From Streptomyces violaceoruber (lineage in GTDB: Bacteria > Actinomycetota > Actinomycetes > Streptomycetales > Streptomycetaceae), in NCBI GenBank assembly GCA_000720805.1, contig JODI01000032.1, positions 1 through 64,000 of the forward strand: DNA of 64,000 bases, given 5' to 3'. Under the pieces are notes generated by a model that was given only the letters and a program-made list of their open reading frames with translations, ran no database searches and was not told where the DNA came from. Below, in pieces: positions 8,383 through 17,843 of the stretch (position 1 is its first letter; each line of letters opens with the position of its first letter). A program made the translations under genes and the position numbers.

Positions 8383-9420
8383 TCAACGGTCGCCGTCGAG
8401 GTCGGTGCGCGGGCGGAGCACCCGCAGCTCGTGATCGAGCAGCTGCATCTCGTACAACTTGCCCCGCGCGTTGTCGAAGGGGCGGTGGAGGATCATCATC
8501 AGCCGGCCCTCGAACGTGCGGAACAGCATGCCGTGGCCGCTGTCGTCGCGGACCAGGGGGCGCCGCTGCTGCCACGGTCCCGTGAGGTCGCCGGACGGGG
8601 AGACGGCGTAGGTCTGCACATAGCCGCCGCCCAGGGTGCCGTCCTCGTTGATCAGGTTCTTCTCGTACGTCGACCACAGCATGAGCAGGGAACCGTCAGG
8701 GGCGCGGTACAGCTGAGGGCCGTCGGTGACGTAGGGCGGGAGCTGATGGGGGACGCCGCCGGGGATCTGCTCGCTGATCCAGGACGCGTCCGACGCCTTG
8801 AACAGGAAGACCGGGTCCCCGATCGTCCGGGACAGGTCCGGAGCCAGCCGGATCGCCTCCATGGTTCCGTCGACGGTCTGCAGCCACTCGTGCGCGTACA
8901 CCATCCAGGGCTGCCCGGACGGGTCGACGTAGAGCGTGCCGTCGAGGGTCATGAGGTGCGCGGGCGGGGTGGGGCGTGAGGGGTCGACGACGGTGAAGGG
9001 GCCCAGCAGCGAGTCGGAGACGGCCGTGATCGTGCCGCGCATGTGGTTCGGGAGCTGGAACGGCACGCCCCACTGGTTGGGCGGCGGTACCGGAAGCGGC
9101 TTGTCCTGGTCGTGCAGCGTGGTGAACAGGTAGTACTTGTCGCCCCACGCGTGCACCTCGGGCGCCCATCCGCCGTCGGTCGCCCACATCCCGCTCTGCT
9201 CGGCGGCCAGGAAGACCACCACGGGGCGCTTCCAGTCGCGCAGGTCGTGGCTGCGGTAGACCATCGTGCCGGTGCCGTCCACGCCCGACACGGAAGAGTC
9301 GTTGGACGTGTAGAGGTAGTAGGTGCGGGTCTTCCCGTCCGCGACGACGAACGGATCGTGCAGCGGCATGTCGGGAAGCCGCATCGCTTCGGGAAGCCGC
9401 GTCGGGTCGGTCTGAGCCAC
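8383..9420 (-). CDS. Glycoside hydrolase family 43-like protein
   Basis: A 345-residue five-bladed beta-propeller glycosidase of GH43 type (arabinanase/xylosidase clan). The catalytic-base Asp is in LHDPFV near residue 25; the pKa-modulating Asp is probably that of LDGTLYVD. The usual Glu-Gly-Pro acid motif reads Asp-Gly-Pro here (VTDGPQLYR), which may be a subfamily trait. There is no signal peptide with GTG 9420, so it is predicted cytoplasmic and would act on imported oligosaccharides. That GTG is preceded by TATTCT six bases upstream, suggesting a leaderless message; longer frames to 9549 look non-coding. It stands alone, divergent from an ABC exporter. Confidence 0.8.
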   Translation of the reverse strand: MAQTDPTRLPEAMRLPDMPLHDPFVVADGKTRTYYLYTSNDSSVSGVDGTGTMVYRSHDLRDWKRPVVVFLAAEQSGMWATDGGWAPEVHAWGDKYYLFTTLHDQDKPLPVPPPNQWGVPFQLPNHMRGTITAVSDSLLGPFTVVDPSRPTPPAHLMTLDGTLYVDPSGQPWMVYAHEWLQTVDGTMEAIRLAPDLSRTIGDPVFLFKASDASWISEQIPGGVPHQLPPYVTDGPQLYRAPDGSLLMLWSTYEKNLINEDGTLGGGYVQTYAVSPSGDLTGPWQQRRPLVRDDSGHGMLFRTFEGRLMMILHRPFDNARGKLYEMQLLDHELRVLRPRTDLDGDR

Positions 9421-9564
9421 GGTCGAAGAATACGTACCCCGGGCGCCCCCGGAGTGCACCGGGACGCTCCGAAAACGCATGGACTGCATCCCCGCTCCCG
9501 CGGGACACTCCGACTCCTGGCCCGGCCCGTCCGGCCTGGCCGTACCCACGACTCGGGGGGTGGG

Positions 9565-11397
9565 ATGGGATCGCCCGAACCGCGCAGGGTCACACCGAGC
9601 AGGGGCTCGGTGCTCCTCGCACTTCGTTACTACTTACGGGAGTTGTCCCGGCTGCGCCGGCTGACGGTGCCCGCGATGGTGATGTCGGCGCTGGGCAACA
9701 TCGGCATCAACTACCTCGCGCCGCTGGTCGTCGCGAAGCTCGTGGCCCGTATCGCCGGCGACACCGGTGTCACCGTCGGCTCGACGCTGCCCTACGTCCT
9801 CGGCTTCGCCGGGGTCCTGCTGCTGTCGGAGGCGCTGTGGCGCGGCAGTCTGCACTGCATGAACCGTCTCGACGCCCGCGGCATCGAGCACCTGTACGTG
9901 ATCGGCATGGACGAACTGTTCGCCAAGGACGCCGCGTTCTTCCACGACAACTTCGCCGGGTCGCTGACCAAGCGGGTGCTGAGCTTCGCCTCGCGCTTCG
10001 AGCTGTTCGTCGACACGTTGACGTTCCAGATCGTGGGCAGCCTGGTGCCGTTGCTGTTCGGGGCGGTGGTGCTGTGGCGCTACGAACCGCTGCTCGTCAT
10101 CGGGCTGTTGGTGATGATCGCGTTGACGGTGGTGTGCGTGACGCCTCTCATCCGTCGCCGTCAGGCGCTCGTCGACCAGCGCGAGGAGGCGATCGCCTGG
10201 ATGTCGGGCCATGTCGCCGACAGCCTGATGAACATGGACACGGTCCGGGCGTTCGCGGCCGAGGAGCGCGAGGCGGCCGAGCACCGGTCCCGGGTCGCGG
10301 CCTCGCGGCGGCTCATGCTGCGGTCGTGGGACTACGGGAATCTGCGCATCGACACGCTGGTCGCGCCCATGTTCGTGGCCACCAACGCGCTGGGTCTGCT
10401 GCTCGCGGTCGCGCTCGGCGGGGGCGCGCACGGGGTGGAGGCGGTCGTGGTCGCCTTCACCTACTACAGCAACGCGACCCGGATCATGTTCGAGTTCAAC
10501 CAGATCTACCGCCGCCTGGAGAGCTCGATGACGGAGGCCGCGCAGTTCACCGAGCTGCTGCTGACACCGCCGACCGTGCTCGACCCGGCGTCGCCGGAGC
10601 CGCTGCTCACCCGGGGCGCCGACGTCCGCTTCGAGCGGGTGACCTTCGCGCACGCGGGCGCGGAACCGCTCTTCGTGGGCCTCGATCTGACGGTGCCCAC
10701 CGGGACGAAGCTCGGCCTCGTCGGCCGGTCCGGCGGCGGCAAGACCACGCTCGGCCGGCTGCTGCTGCGCATGACGGACATCGACGGCGGCCGGATCCTC
10801 ATCGGGGGCCAGGACATCAGCAGACTGCGTCAGACCGACCTGCGCAGCCTGATCGCCTACGTGCCGCAGGACCCGGCGATGTTCCACCGCACGCTCCGGG
10901 ACAACATCGCCTTCGCCCGCCCGGACGCCACCGACGCCGAGATCCGCCGGGCGGCCGAGGCGGCGCACGTCACGGAGTTCGCGGACGCGCTGCCGGCCGG
11001 TTTCGACACGATGGTGGGCGAGCGCGGGATCAAGCTGTCCGGCGGCCAGCGGCAGCGGGTCGCCCTGGCCCGGGCGATCCTGCGGGACGCGCCGATCCTG
11101 CTGCTGGACGAGGCGACCAGCGCCCTGGACTCCGAGAGCGAGATCCTCGTCCAGGAGGCGCTGTGGCGGCTCATGGAGGGGCGGACGGCGCTGGTGGTGG
11201 CGCACCGGCTGAGCACCGTCGCCACCATGGACCAGCTCGTCGTCCTCGACCGCGGCCGGATCGTCGAACAGGGCACGCACCAGGAACTGCTCGCGTCCGA
11301 CGGCGCGTACGCGAAGCTGTGGCAGCACCAGTCGGGCGGCTTCCTCGACGACGGCCCCGTCGAGGACGACCCCGCGCGGGCGGCCGACCTGCACTGA
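9565..11397 (+). CDS. ABC exporter, fused permease and ATPase
   Basis: A 610-residue half-transporter of the MsbA/MdlB type. Six membrane helices occupy about residues 30-330, then the nucleotide-binding domain: Walker A GRSGGGKTT around 388, signature LSGGQ around 491, Walker B LLLDEA around 511, switch His in AHRLS around 546. It works as a homo- or heterodimer exporting lipids, peptides or drugs; the substrate cannot be told. The ATG at 9565 follows a G-rich site. No second half-transporter is adjacent, so a homodimer is likely. Confidence 0.92.
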   Translation: MGSPEPRRVTPSRGSVLLALRYYLRELSRLRRLTVPAMVMSALGNIGINYLAPLVVAKLVARIAGDTGVTVGSTLPYVLGFAGVLLLSEALWRGSLHCMNRLDARGIEHLYVIGMDELFAKDAAFFHDNFAGSLTKRVLSFASRFELFVDTLTFQIVGSLVPLLFGAVVLWRYEPLLVIGLLVMIALTVVCVTPLIRRRQALVDQREEAIAWMSGHVADSLMNMDTVRAFAAEEREAAEHRSRVAASRRLMLRSWDYGNLRIDTLVAPMFVATNALGLLLAVALGGGAHGVEAVVVAFTYYSNATRIMFEFNQIYRRLESSMTEAAQFTELLLTPPTVLDPASPEPLLTRGADVRFERVTFAHAGAEPLFVGLDLTVPTGTKLGLVGRSGGGKTTLGRLLLRMTDIDGGRILIGGQDISRLRQTDLRSLIAYVPQDPAMFHRTLRDNIAFARPDATDAEIRRAAEAAHVTEFADALPAGFDTMVGERGIKLSGGQRQRVALARAILRDAPILLLDEATSALDSESEILVQEALWRLMEGRTALVVAHRLSTVATMDQLVVLDRGRIVEQGTHQELLASDGAYAKLWQHQSGGFLDDGPVEDDPARAADLH

Positions 11398-11416
11398 ACG
11401 CCGCCGGGGCGACGCC

Positions 11417-11953
11417 TCAGATCACGCAGCCCACATGCGCCAGCGCCTGCTTGAGCAGCACCCCGTGGCCGCCCGGCATCTCGCTCTGCAGCGCCGGTGA
11501 CAGCGCCTCCTGCGGACTGACCCAGACCAGGTCCAGGGCGTCCTGCCGGGGGCGGCAGTCACCGGCGACCGGCACCACGTAGGCGAGGGACACCGCGTGC
11601 TGGCGCGGGTCGTGGTACGGCGTGATGCCCTGGGTGGGGAAGTACTCGGCCACGGTGAAGGGCTGCAGGGAGGCAGGCACGCGGGGCAGGGCGACCGGGC
11701 CGAGGTCCTTCTCCAGGTGACGCAGCAGGGCGTCGCGGACGCGCTCGTGGTGCATCACGCGGCCGGACACCACGTTCCGGCTGACCGTCCCGTCCGGACC
11801 GATGCGGAGCAGGAGCCCGATGCTGGTGACTTCGCCGCTGTCGTCGACGCGCACGGGCACAGCCTCGACGTACAGGATCGGCATACGGGCGCGCGCGAAC
11901 TCGAGCTCGTCGGAACTGAGCCAACCGGGCGTGGTATCGGTCATGTCAGACAT
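11417..11953 (-). CDS. DUF4916 (Nudix-fold) protein
   Basis: A 178-residue member of DUF4916, a Nudix-like family conserved in actinobacteria (opening GWLSSDELEFARARMPI and ending HGVLLKQALAHVG). No canonical Nudix box is seen, so hydrolase activity is doubtful. Two possible ATGs (11953 and 11944) exist. TATGAT lies six bases before 11953, so a leaderless transcript separate from the upstream amidohydrolase gene is likely. Confidence 0.85.
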   Translation of the reverse strand: MSDMTDTTPGWLSSDELEFARARMPILYVEAVPVRVDDSGEVTSIGLLLRIGPDGTVSRNVVSGRVMHHERVRDALLRHLEKDLGPVALPRVPASLQPFTVAEYFPTQGITPYHDPRQHAVSLAYVVPVAGDCRPRQDALDLVWVSPQEALSPALQSEMPGGHGVLLKQALAHVGCVI

Positions 11954-11968
11954 TGCTTGATCATACTT

Positions 11969-13102
11969 TCAGGAGGCGGCGGGAAAGCGGTAGACCAGGT
12001 GAGCGTTGTCACCCCCGGCCCATGCGGCGATGCGCAGCGCGTCCGGCAGGCTCAGCTCGTCGGCGTCCACCCGTTCCTGCAGCAGACCGGCGAGGCCCTG
12101 CCGGAAGGACAGTGCGCCGAGGTGGTAGAACTCGGCCAGACCGTAGGCGTCGGAGCTGTACAGCAGTTTGCGGAACGGGGTGATCTCCAGCGCCTCCGCC
12201 AGGATCGCACGGGCCCGCGCGGGGCCGACGTGGTGCAGGGTGAGGCCGACGTCGAGGTACACCTGCTCGAACACCGCGGCGAGGTAGGCGGCCTGGCGCT
12301 GATACGGCCAGCAGTGCAGCAGAAGCACCGGGATTGTGCCGGCCGTGAGGTGCAGCCAGTCCGTCAGGTGGGTCGGGTCCACCCGGTGCAGCCGGATGTC
12401 GGCGTCGCCGAACCCGGTGTGCAGCTGGAGGGGCAGCCCCAGGTCGACGGCGGTCCACAGCAGATGCCGTACCAGCACCGGGTCGGCCAGCCGCCCGCCG
12501 TCGGCGAGCCAGTGCCGGGCCGCCTCGGTGACCTCCGGGTCCGAGGGCCGCACCGGATCCAGGTCGAAGCCGGTCCGATAGGCGGCGACCGACTTCACCG
12601 CCACCACACCGGGCTGCCGTACGGCCTCCTGCGCCGCCGCCCGGAACGTCTCGGCGTAGGCGTCCGGCTCGACTCCCGCCGAGGCCACCGCCTCGGCGAC
12701 GCTCTCCAGCCGTACGACCTCGTACGCGGTCGCGTTCGCGGTTTCCGCCAGCTGCCCGGGTGAGGTGAGAGGGACCGGGGTGTAGCCGGTGTCCACGCAG
12801 AAGACGTCGGTTCCGGCGGCGGCGAGGAAGCGGCGGGTGGCCTCCGGGGCGCCGAGTTCGGCCCGGCGGGCCAGGTACGCGTCGGCGGGGGCGTGGCGCG
12901 GCAGGTCGAGGAGGGGCGCGCAGTGCCGGCGTACGGCGATGCCGACCGGGGTGTCGAAGGGCGAGATGCCCGGCCAGGGGGAGCCCTCTGTGAGCAGGGA
13001 CTCGAACGCCGGGCGGTCCAGGTCGCCGGTCACCACCCCGTGGCAGTGGTGGTCCACCAGCCGCGCGCCGGCCAGCGCCTCGTGGACGGGGCCCGTGGTC
13101 AT
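11969..13102 (-). CDS. Amidohydrolase, FluG N-domain-like
   Basis: A 377-residue TIM-barrel metal-dependent amidohydrolase. The first metal motif is DHHCH (residues 17-21), barrel strands carry LQLHTGF and LLLHCWPY, and the final Asp is in LLYSSDAY. It is related to the N-terminal half of fungal FluG and similar enzymes. The ATG is one base after the stop of the glutamine-synthetase-like gene, so the two are co-translated, mirroring the amidohydrolase-GS fusion in FluG. Together they may make and hydrolyse a gamma-glutamyl amide; this is inferred from the pairing. Confidence 0.85.
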   Translation of the reverse strand: MTTGPVHEALAGARLVDHHCHGVVTGDLDRPAFESLLTEGSPWPGISPFDTPVGIAVRRHCAPLLDLPRHAPADAYLARRAELGAPEATRRFLAAAGTDVFCVDTGYTPVPLTSPGQLAETANATAYEVVRLESVAEAVASAGVEPDAYAETFRAAAQEAVRQPGVVAVKSVAAYRTGFDLDPVRPSDPEVTEAARHWLADGGRLADPVLVRHLLWTAVDLGLPLQLHTGFGDADIRLHRVDPTHLTDWLHLTAGTIPVLLLHCWPYQRQAAYLAAVFEQVYLDVGLTLHHVGPARARAILAEALEITPFRKLLYSSDAYGLAEFYHLGALSFRQGLAGLLQERVDADELSLPDALRIAAWAGGDNAHLVYRFPAAS

Positions 13103-13103
13103 G

Positions 13104-14504
13104 TCAGTACTTCCATCGGTACGCCGCCGCCACCCGCTCGTCGTCCAGGCCGTCGACGGCCGCGATCTCCCCGAGGCGTACGGCGATCACCGCGTCCGCG
13201 AGGACCGGGCCCAGCGCCGTCCGCAGCCGGGTGTCCGCGCGGAACTCCTCCACCGCCTCGGCCAGCGAGACCGGCAGTCGGCGCACCCCCAGGGCCGCCG
13301 CCTCCTCGGCCCCGAACCGGGCCGGATCTCCGGTGATCTCTTCGGGCAGCGGCACCGAGGACGTCAGACCGTCCAGCCCGGCGGCGATCGCACAGGCGAG
13401 CGCGAGGTACGGGTTGGCGGCCAGGTCGACCGGCTTGACCTCCAGGTTCGCGGCCTGGTCGCGCACGCCCGCCGTTCCGGTGACCACCCGCACCGCCGCC
13501 TCCCGCGTCTCCCGGCCCCACACGGTGAACACCCCGGCCCACTGGGAGGGTTTGAGCCGGAGGTAGCTGGCGGGGCTCGGCGCCGTCACGGCCGTCAGAG
13601 CGGGAAGGTGCGCGAGGATCCCGGCCGCGAACGACTCGGCCTCCTCCGTCATGCCGTACCGGAGCGGGCCTCCGGAGTGCAGGTTCACGCCGTCGCGCCA
13701 TGCGGAGAGATGGATGTGGCCGCCGTTGCCGACGCCCTGCGCGAGAACCGCCGGGGCGAAGGAGACCGCGAGACCGTGACGGGCCGCCACCGCACGCACC
13801 GTCTGCCGCACCAGCACACTCCGGTCGGCCGCCGCCACCGGGTCGAGCGCCCCCACCGACACCTCGAACTGCCCGGCCGCGTACTCGGGATGGAGCTGCT
13901 CGACCTCGACCCCCTGCGCGGCGAGCGCGGCGAGCAGATCGGCGGTGTAGTCGCTGAGCTCGACCTGCCGGGCGGCGCTGTACGCCGGTCCCGTCGTGGC
14001 GGGCACGAAGTCGCCGTCGGACGGCCCCCGGGCCACGGACCACTCGACCTCGATGCCCGCCCGGAAGGTGAGGCCGTGCCCTTCGGCGGCCTCCCGGACG
14101 ATCCGGCGCAGGACGGTCCGGCCGCACCCGGGATGGGGCTCGCCCTCCTGCGTCATCCGGTCGACCGGCGCCCACGCCCAGCCGGGCTGGCCGATCAGTG
14201 CCACCAGGTGGTCCAGGTCGGGGTACAGACGCAGATCGCCGTCCGGCGAGCCGAGCACCTCCGTGGTGACGATCGAGTCGTTCGCCAGGAAGGTGTCGAA
14301 CACCGGGGACATGCCGACGCCCCAGGCCGCGGCGGACGCGAGCCGGGCCGTCGGGACGGTTTTCACGCGGGTGACGCCCGCGGTGTCGACGTAGGCGAGG
14401 ACGATGCCGTGCACACCCCGCCCGGACAGTTCCCCGGCGAGCGCGGCGGCCCGTTCGACGTCCCCGGGACGTCCGCCGGGGACGGGATCGGCAAGCGTGG
14501 TCAT
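13104..14504 (-). CDS. Glutamine synthetase-like ligase (gamma-glutamylamine type)
   Basis: A 466-residue type I glutamine synthetase-fold enzyme. A beta-grasp N-terminus is followed by the catalytic domain with NGGHIHLS in place of the canonical GSGMHxHxS and LKPSQWAG further on. Streptomyces carry GlnA2-GlnA4 paralogues that ligate glutamate to polyamines or ethanolamine instead of ammonia; this protein belongs with those rather than with GlnA. The adenylylation-site Tyr region is not evident. GAGGAGG precedes ATG 14504. It is the first gene of the pair with the amidohydrolase. Confidence 0.85.
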   Translation of the reverse strand: MTTLADPVPGGRPGDVERAAALAGELSGRGVHGIVLAYVDTAGVTRVKTVPTARLASAAAWGVGMSPVFDTFLANDSIVTTEVLGSPDGDLRLYPDLDHLVALIGQPGWAWAPVDRMTQEGEPHPGCGRTVLRRIVREAAEGHGLTFRAGIEVEWSVARGPSDGDFVPATTGPAYSAARQVELSDYTADLLAALAAQGVEVEQLHPEYAAGQFEVSVGALDPVAAADRSVLVRQTVRAVAARHGLAVSFAPAVLAQGVGNGGHIHLSAWRDGVNLHSGGPLRYGMTEEAESFAAGILAHLPALTAVTAPSPASYLRLKPSQWAGVFTVWGRETREAAVRVVTGTAGVRDQAANLEVKPVDLAANPYLALACAIAAGLDGLTSSVPLPEEITGDPARFGAEEAAALGVRRLPVSLAEAVEEFRADTRLRTALGPVLADAVIAVRLGEIAAVDGLDDERVAAAYRWKY

Positions 14505-14555
14505 ACGTCCTCCTCGACGGGCCCGGCCGGACCCACGGCCGGGGCGGCGACAGCG

Positions 14556-15368
14556 TCAGGGTTTCACGGCCACCGCGCCGAACTGCGGTACCACCACGGG
14601 GGAGTCGGGCTCGGCACGCCACCGCGAACACGACACCAGCCCCGGCTCCAGCAGCTCGAGGCCCTCGAAGAAGGCGGCGATGTCCTCGCGGCCGCGGGCG
14701 GTGATCGGCGGGGTGGCGTTCTCGTTCCAGAACTTCATCGCGGGGATCTGGCCCTCGCCGCCGAGGTCAGGGTCGAAGGTGGGGTGGGTGAGGGCGAGGT
14801 GGCTGCCGGAGGGCATCGCCGCCATGACCCGGCGGGCGATGTCCCGGGCCTCCTCGGTGTCGAGGACGAAGTTGAGGATGCCCAGCATCATCACCGCGAC
14901 CGGCTTGCTGAAGTCCAGGGTTCGGGACGCGCGTTCGAGGATGGCGTCCGGGTCGTGCACGTCGGCGTCGATGTAGTCGGTGACGCCGTCGGCGGTGCTG
15001 GTGAGCAAGGTGCGGGCGTGCACCAGCACGATGGGGTCGTTGTCGACGTACACGATCCGGGAGTCCGGCGCGATCCGCTGGGCGATCTCGTGGGTGTTGT
15101 CCACGGTGGGAAGCCCGGTGCCGATGTCGAGGAACTGCCGTATGCCCTGCTCCTCGGCGAGGTAGCGCACCGCGCGGCCCAAAAACCAGCGGTCGGCGCG
15201 GGCGATGTCCCGGATGATCGGGAACATCCCGGCGACCTGCTCGCCGACCTGCTGGTCGACCTCGTAGTGGTCCTTGCCGCCGATCCAGTAGTTCCACACG
15301 CGTGCGTTGTGGGCCACACCGGTGTTCAACCTCGCCGACGTGCCTGAGGGGGTGTGGCTGTCGCTCAC
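14556..15368 (-). CDS. SAM-dependent methyltransferase, DUF574 type
   Basis: A 270-residue class I methyltransferase of the DUF574/Methyltransf_19 family, abundant in Streptomyces and of unknown substrate. Family marks: RVWNYWIGGKDHY near the start, glycine loop DIGTGLPT, and VYVDNDPIV. The GTG at 15368 has AAGGAG 8 bases upstream and is preferred to the ATG at 15407. It is 51 bases upstream of the glutamine-synthetase-like gene on the same strand and may be co-transcribed. A paralogue is at 21409-22215. Confidence 0.9.
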   Translation of the reverse strand: MSDSHTPSGTSARLNTGVAHNARVWNYWIGGKDHYEVDQQVGEQVAGMFPIIRDIARADRWFLGRAVRYLAEEQGIRQFLDIGTGLPTVDNTHEIAQRIAPDSRIVYVDNDPIVLVHARTLLTSTADGVTDYIDADVHDPDAILERASRTLDFSKPVAVMMLGILNFVLDTEEARDIARRVMAAMPSGSHLALTHPTFDPDLGGEGQIPAMKFWNENATPPITARGREDIAAFFEGLELLEPGLVSCSRWRAEPDSPVVVPQFGAVAVKP

Positions 15369-15550
15369 GTCTGTGCTCCTTCTCGCGCCTGCGGCCGTCG
15401 GGGCCATTGTGCAGTCCGATGATCAGCCGTGTCCCGGGAACGGCCGCAGCGGAGGGGGAGCGGAGCGGGAGGCAGTGGGAAGAAAGCGGGGAGAGGAGCG
15501 AGGGGAGAGGAGGGAGGAGTGGGAGTGGTGGGGGAACGGGAGGGATTCGG

Positions 15551-16390
15551 TCAGTCGAGCTCGCTCGGCTCCGCGGACGGGGTCCGGCCGGCCCGCACGT
15601 CCCGCAGGCGCGGGGTGCCCTGCTGCACCGCCTGCTCGACGGAGTCGTCCGCACCGCCGTCCAGACCGCCGGCGGTGACGGTGATCGCGTCGTTGCCGAC
15701 GCGTACGACGGCGAGGTCCAGGGTGAGCGTGGCGGGCGCGTCGGCCGCGGTGCCCTGCACCGTCACGTGCAGCCCCTGCCGGGCGTCCCCCTCCTTCGGC
15801 ACGGAGGCCGGGGTCACCTGGACCGTTCGCTTGCCGCCCGCGGAGCCGGTCGCGGTGAACTCGTCGCACGTCGACGGCAGCGACTTCAACCAGTTCAGGG
15901 AAGCGTCCAGGCCGGCCCGGTCGTGGGAGGCGACCTGGTACAGCAGCCGGGAGTCGCCCTGCTTGAAGCCCTCCAGCGCGGACGTCCCGGCCGGTTTGCC
16001 CAGCAGGTCGTCGCCGTACAGCCCCTCGAGCAGCCGCTGGCAGTCGGCGGCCTGGGACTTGGCGGTGAGGAAGTCGGCGACGTCGACCTTGCCGACGAGC
16101 AGCTTGTCCCGCCAGGAGGCGGCGCCCGGGACCTTCGTCCAGTCGTCCTCGATGTCCGCCTCGGTGATCAGCGCGGTCCGCGCGCCGGCCTCGGTGAGGC
16201 TGCCGGACGCGGAGGGGGACGACGGCTTCGCGGCGAGCGGGCCGGCAGACCTTTCCGCGTCCTGTGACGCCGAGGCGTCCGCGGCCCGCGGGCCGCTGTC
16301 GTCGTCCGAGCAGGCCGAGGCGGTCAGCAGCGCGCCCGCCGCCAGGGCCGACGAGAGGAACCGGACGGGAAGGGGCGGACGAGCGGTCAT
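15551..16390 (-). CDS. Secreted lipoprotein, function unknown
   Basis: A 279-residue predicted lipoprotein. The signal peptide ends in a lipobox LTASAC near residue 27, then a Ser/Asp/Ala-rich linker and a soluble domain of about 200 residues with two cysteines (one in ADCQRL, one in STCDEF) that may form a disulfide. This arrangement is common in streptomycete cell-surface proteins of sensor-like type. I recognise no enzymatic motif. It is a single gene between the methyltransferase and the divergent K+ channel. Confidence 0.75.
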   Translation of the reverse strand: MTARPPLPVRFLSSALAAGALLTASACSDDDSGPRAADASASQDAERSAGPLAAKPSSPSASGSLTEAGARTALITEADIEDDWTKVPGAASWRDKLLVGKVDVADFLTAKSQAADCQRLLEGLYGDDLLGKPAGTSALEGFKQGDSRLLYQVASHDRAGLDASLNWLKSLPSTCDEFTATGSAGGKRTVQVTPASVPKEGDARQGLHVTVQGTAADAPATLTLDLAVVRVGNDAITVTAGGLDGGADDSVEQAVQQGTPRLRDVRAGRTPSAEPSELD

Positions 16391-16602
16391 GGCGGGGCGC
16401 CTCCTGCGGATGTGGCCGATGACGCCCCCAGCGCACCACTGAACCTCGCGGCCCACCAGCGCACGGGCCTGTCCGGGTGAGGGGACGCCTCAGGGGCTGT
16501 CCGGTGGATCTCTGCGGCGACTCGAACGCCCCGCCCGGCATGCCCGCCCGCGCCCGCCCGACGACACTGTCCGCATACGGCACCCGGCCCCGAGGAGAGG
16601 TC

Positions 16603-17058
16603 ATGCTGCCCGGATTCCTCGCCAGGACGGTCGAGGCACTGCTCAGGCACGAGGGGCGCTCTCTGCACCTGAAGGCGGCCGGCGCCGCGCTGCTCGTCCT
16701 CCTGGTGGTGATGCTCACCGGTTCGTGGGCCGTGGTCGCGGCCGAACAGGGCGCGCGGGGCGCCGGCCTGACGACGTACCCGAGGGGCCTGTGGTGGTCG
16801 GTCGAGACGGCGACCACCGTCGGGTACGGCGACTTCTACCCGGTGACCCTGTGGGGCCGGATCGTCGGCGTGGTGGTGATGGTCGTCGGCATCACGACGT
16901 ACGGCATGGTCACCGCGGCCCTGGCCACCTGGTTCGTGGGGCGGGAGCACGAGCGCCGGGGCAGGATCGCGCACCAGGTCGGTGTGGACGTCCGTGCCCT
17001 GCACGAGCGGTTCGACCGGCTGGAGCGGCTTCTGTCGGCTCGCGCGAAGGACGGCTGA
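16603..17058 (+). CDS. Two-TM potassium channel
   Basis: A 151-residue ion-channel protein of the KcsA type: two transmembrane helices (about residues 24-46 and 84-108) around a pore loop bearing the selectivity filter TVGYGD. The short C-terminal helix is charged and probably forms the tetramer bundle. GAGGAGAGG precedes ATG 16603. It is likely monocistronic, convergent with the response regulator gene 8 bases away. Confidence 0.93.
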   Translation: MLPGFLARTVEALLRHEGRSLHLKAAGAALLVLLVVMLTGSWAVVAAEQGARGAGLTTYPRGLWWSVETATTVGYGDFYPVTLWGRIVGVVVMVVGITTYGMVTAALATWFVGREHERRGRIAHQVGVDVRALHERFDRLERLLSARAKDG

Positions 17059-17065
17059 CGTGTCG

Positions 17066-17767
17066 TCAGGAAGCTGGCTGGGCCTGCCCGTTCTGCCAGG
17101 CCCAGGCCGCGATCTCGACCCGGTTGCGGGCGGCCAGCTTGAGCTGGACGCTGGACAGGTGCGTCTTGACGGTGGAGAGGGAGACATACAGTTCGGCGGC
17201 GATCTCGGCGTTGGTACGGCCCAGGGCGACCAGGCGGACCACGTCGAGTTCGCGGTCGGTGAGGGGTTCCGTCGGCGGCGCCGGGCGGGTGGGGGCGGCC
17301 GGCTGGGGGGTCCCGGTGACGTGCTTGAGGAGGCGGACGGTGACCGAGGGCGACACCAGCGAGTCACCGGCCGCGGCCGCGCGGACCGCCTCCGCGAGCA
17401 GGGTCGGGCCGGAGTCCTTCAGCAGGAAGCCGCAGGCGCCGCCGCGCAGCGCCCCGTACACGTACTCGTCGAGGTCGAAGGTGGTGACCACGACCACCCG
17501 CATCGGGTCGGCGACCTGAGGACCGGCCAGCAGCCGGGTGGCCTCCAGCCCGTCCAGCTTCGGCATCCGGATGTCCAGCAGGCACACGTCGGGCCGGACC
17601 GTGCGGGCCAGAGCCACCGCCTCCTCGCCGTCGGCCGCCTCGGCGACCACCGTGATGTCGGGCTGCGCGTCCAGGAAGAAGCGGAAGCCCGTGCGGACCA
17701 TGTCCTGGTCGTCGGCGATCAGGACCCGGATGGGCGCGCCGGGCGGGGTGGCCGTGGGGCTCGTCAT
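17066..17767 (-). CDS. NarL/LuxR-type response regulator
   Basis: A 233-residue two-component regulator. The receiver domain (about residues 14-130) has Asp19/Asp20, phospho-acceptor Asp65 in LLDIRMP, Thr95/96 and Lys117; the LuxR helix-turn-helix is at about 170-230 (LTDRELDVVRLVALGRTNAEIA). No histidine kinase is in the window beside it. It lies just downstream of the MacB/FtsX-like ABC genes on the same strand, so it may regulate or be co-expressed with that transporter; the kinase is elsewhere. Confidence 0.9.
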   Translation of the reverse strand: MTSPTATPPGAPIRVLIADDQDMVRTGFRFFLDAQPDITVVAEAADGEEAVALARTVRPDVCLLDIRMPKLDGLEATRLLAGPQVADPMRVVVVTTFDLDEYVYGALRGGACGFLLKDSGPTLLAEAVRAAAAGDSLVSPSVTVRLLKHVTGTPQPAAPTRPAPPTEPLTDRELDVVRLVALGRTNAEIAAELYVSLSTVKTHLSSVQLKLAARNRVEIAAWAWQNGQAQPAS

Positions 17768-17843
17768 GGCTCGATCATGCCTCAGGCGGAGGGGCGGGGC
17801 GACGGCCCGCCGACCTGTGCGGCGGACCGTGGCCGGGGCGGTG

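Noticed and set aside
8383..9420. Calling the GH43-like protein inactive because Asp-Gly-Pro replaces Glu-Gly-Pro
   Set aside because: Some GH43-type subfamilies may use this form; I cannot decide the general acid without an alignment.
9634..11394. 586-codon minus-strand frame opposite the ABC exporter
   Set aside because: The plus strand encodes an unmistakable ABC transporter; the antisense translation has no natural features.
12789..15347. 852-codon plus-strand frame opposite the amidohydrolase, ligase and methyltransferase genes
   Set aside because: It spans three real minus-strand genes and is rich in Gly, Arg and Val with no domain; a codon-bias artefact.
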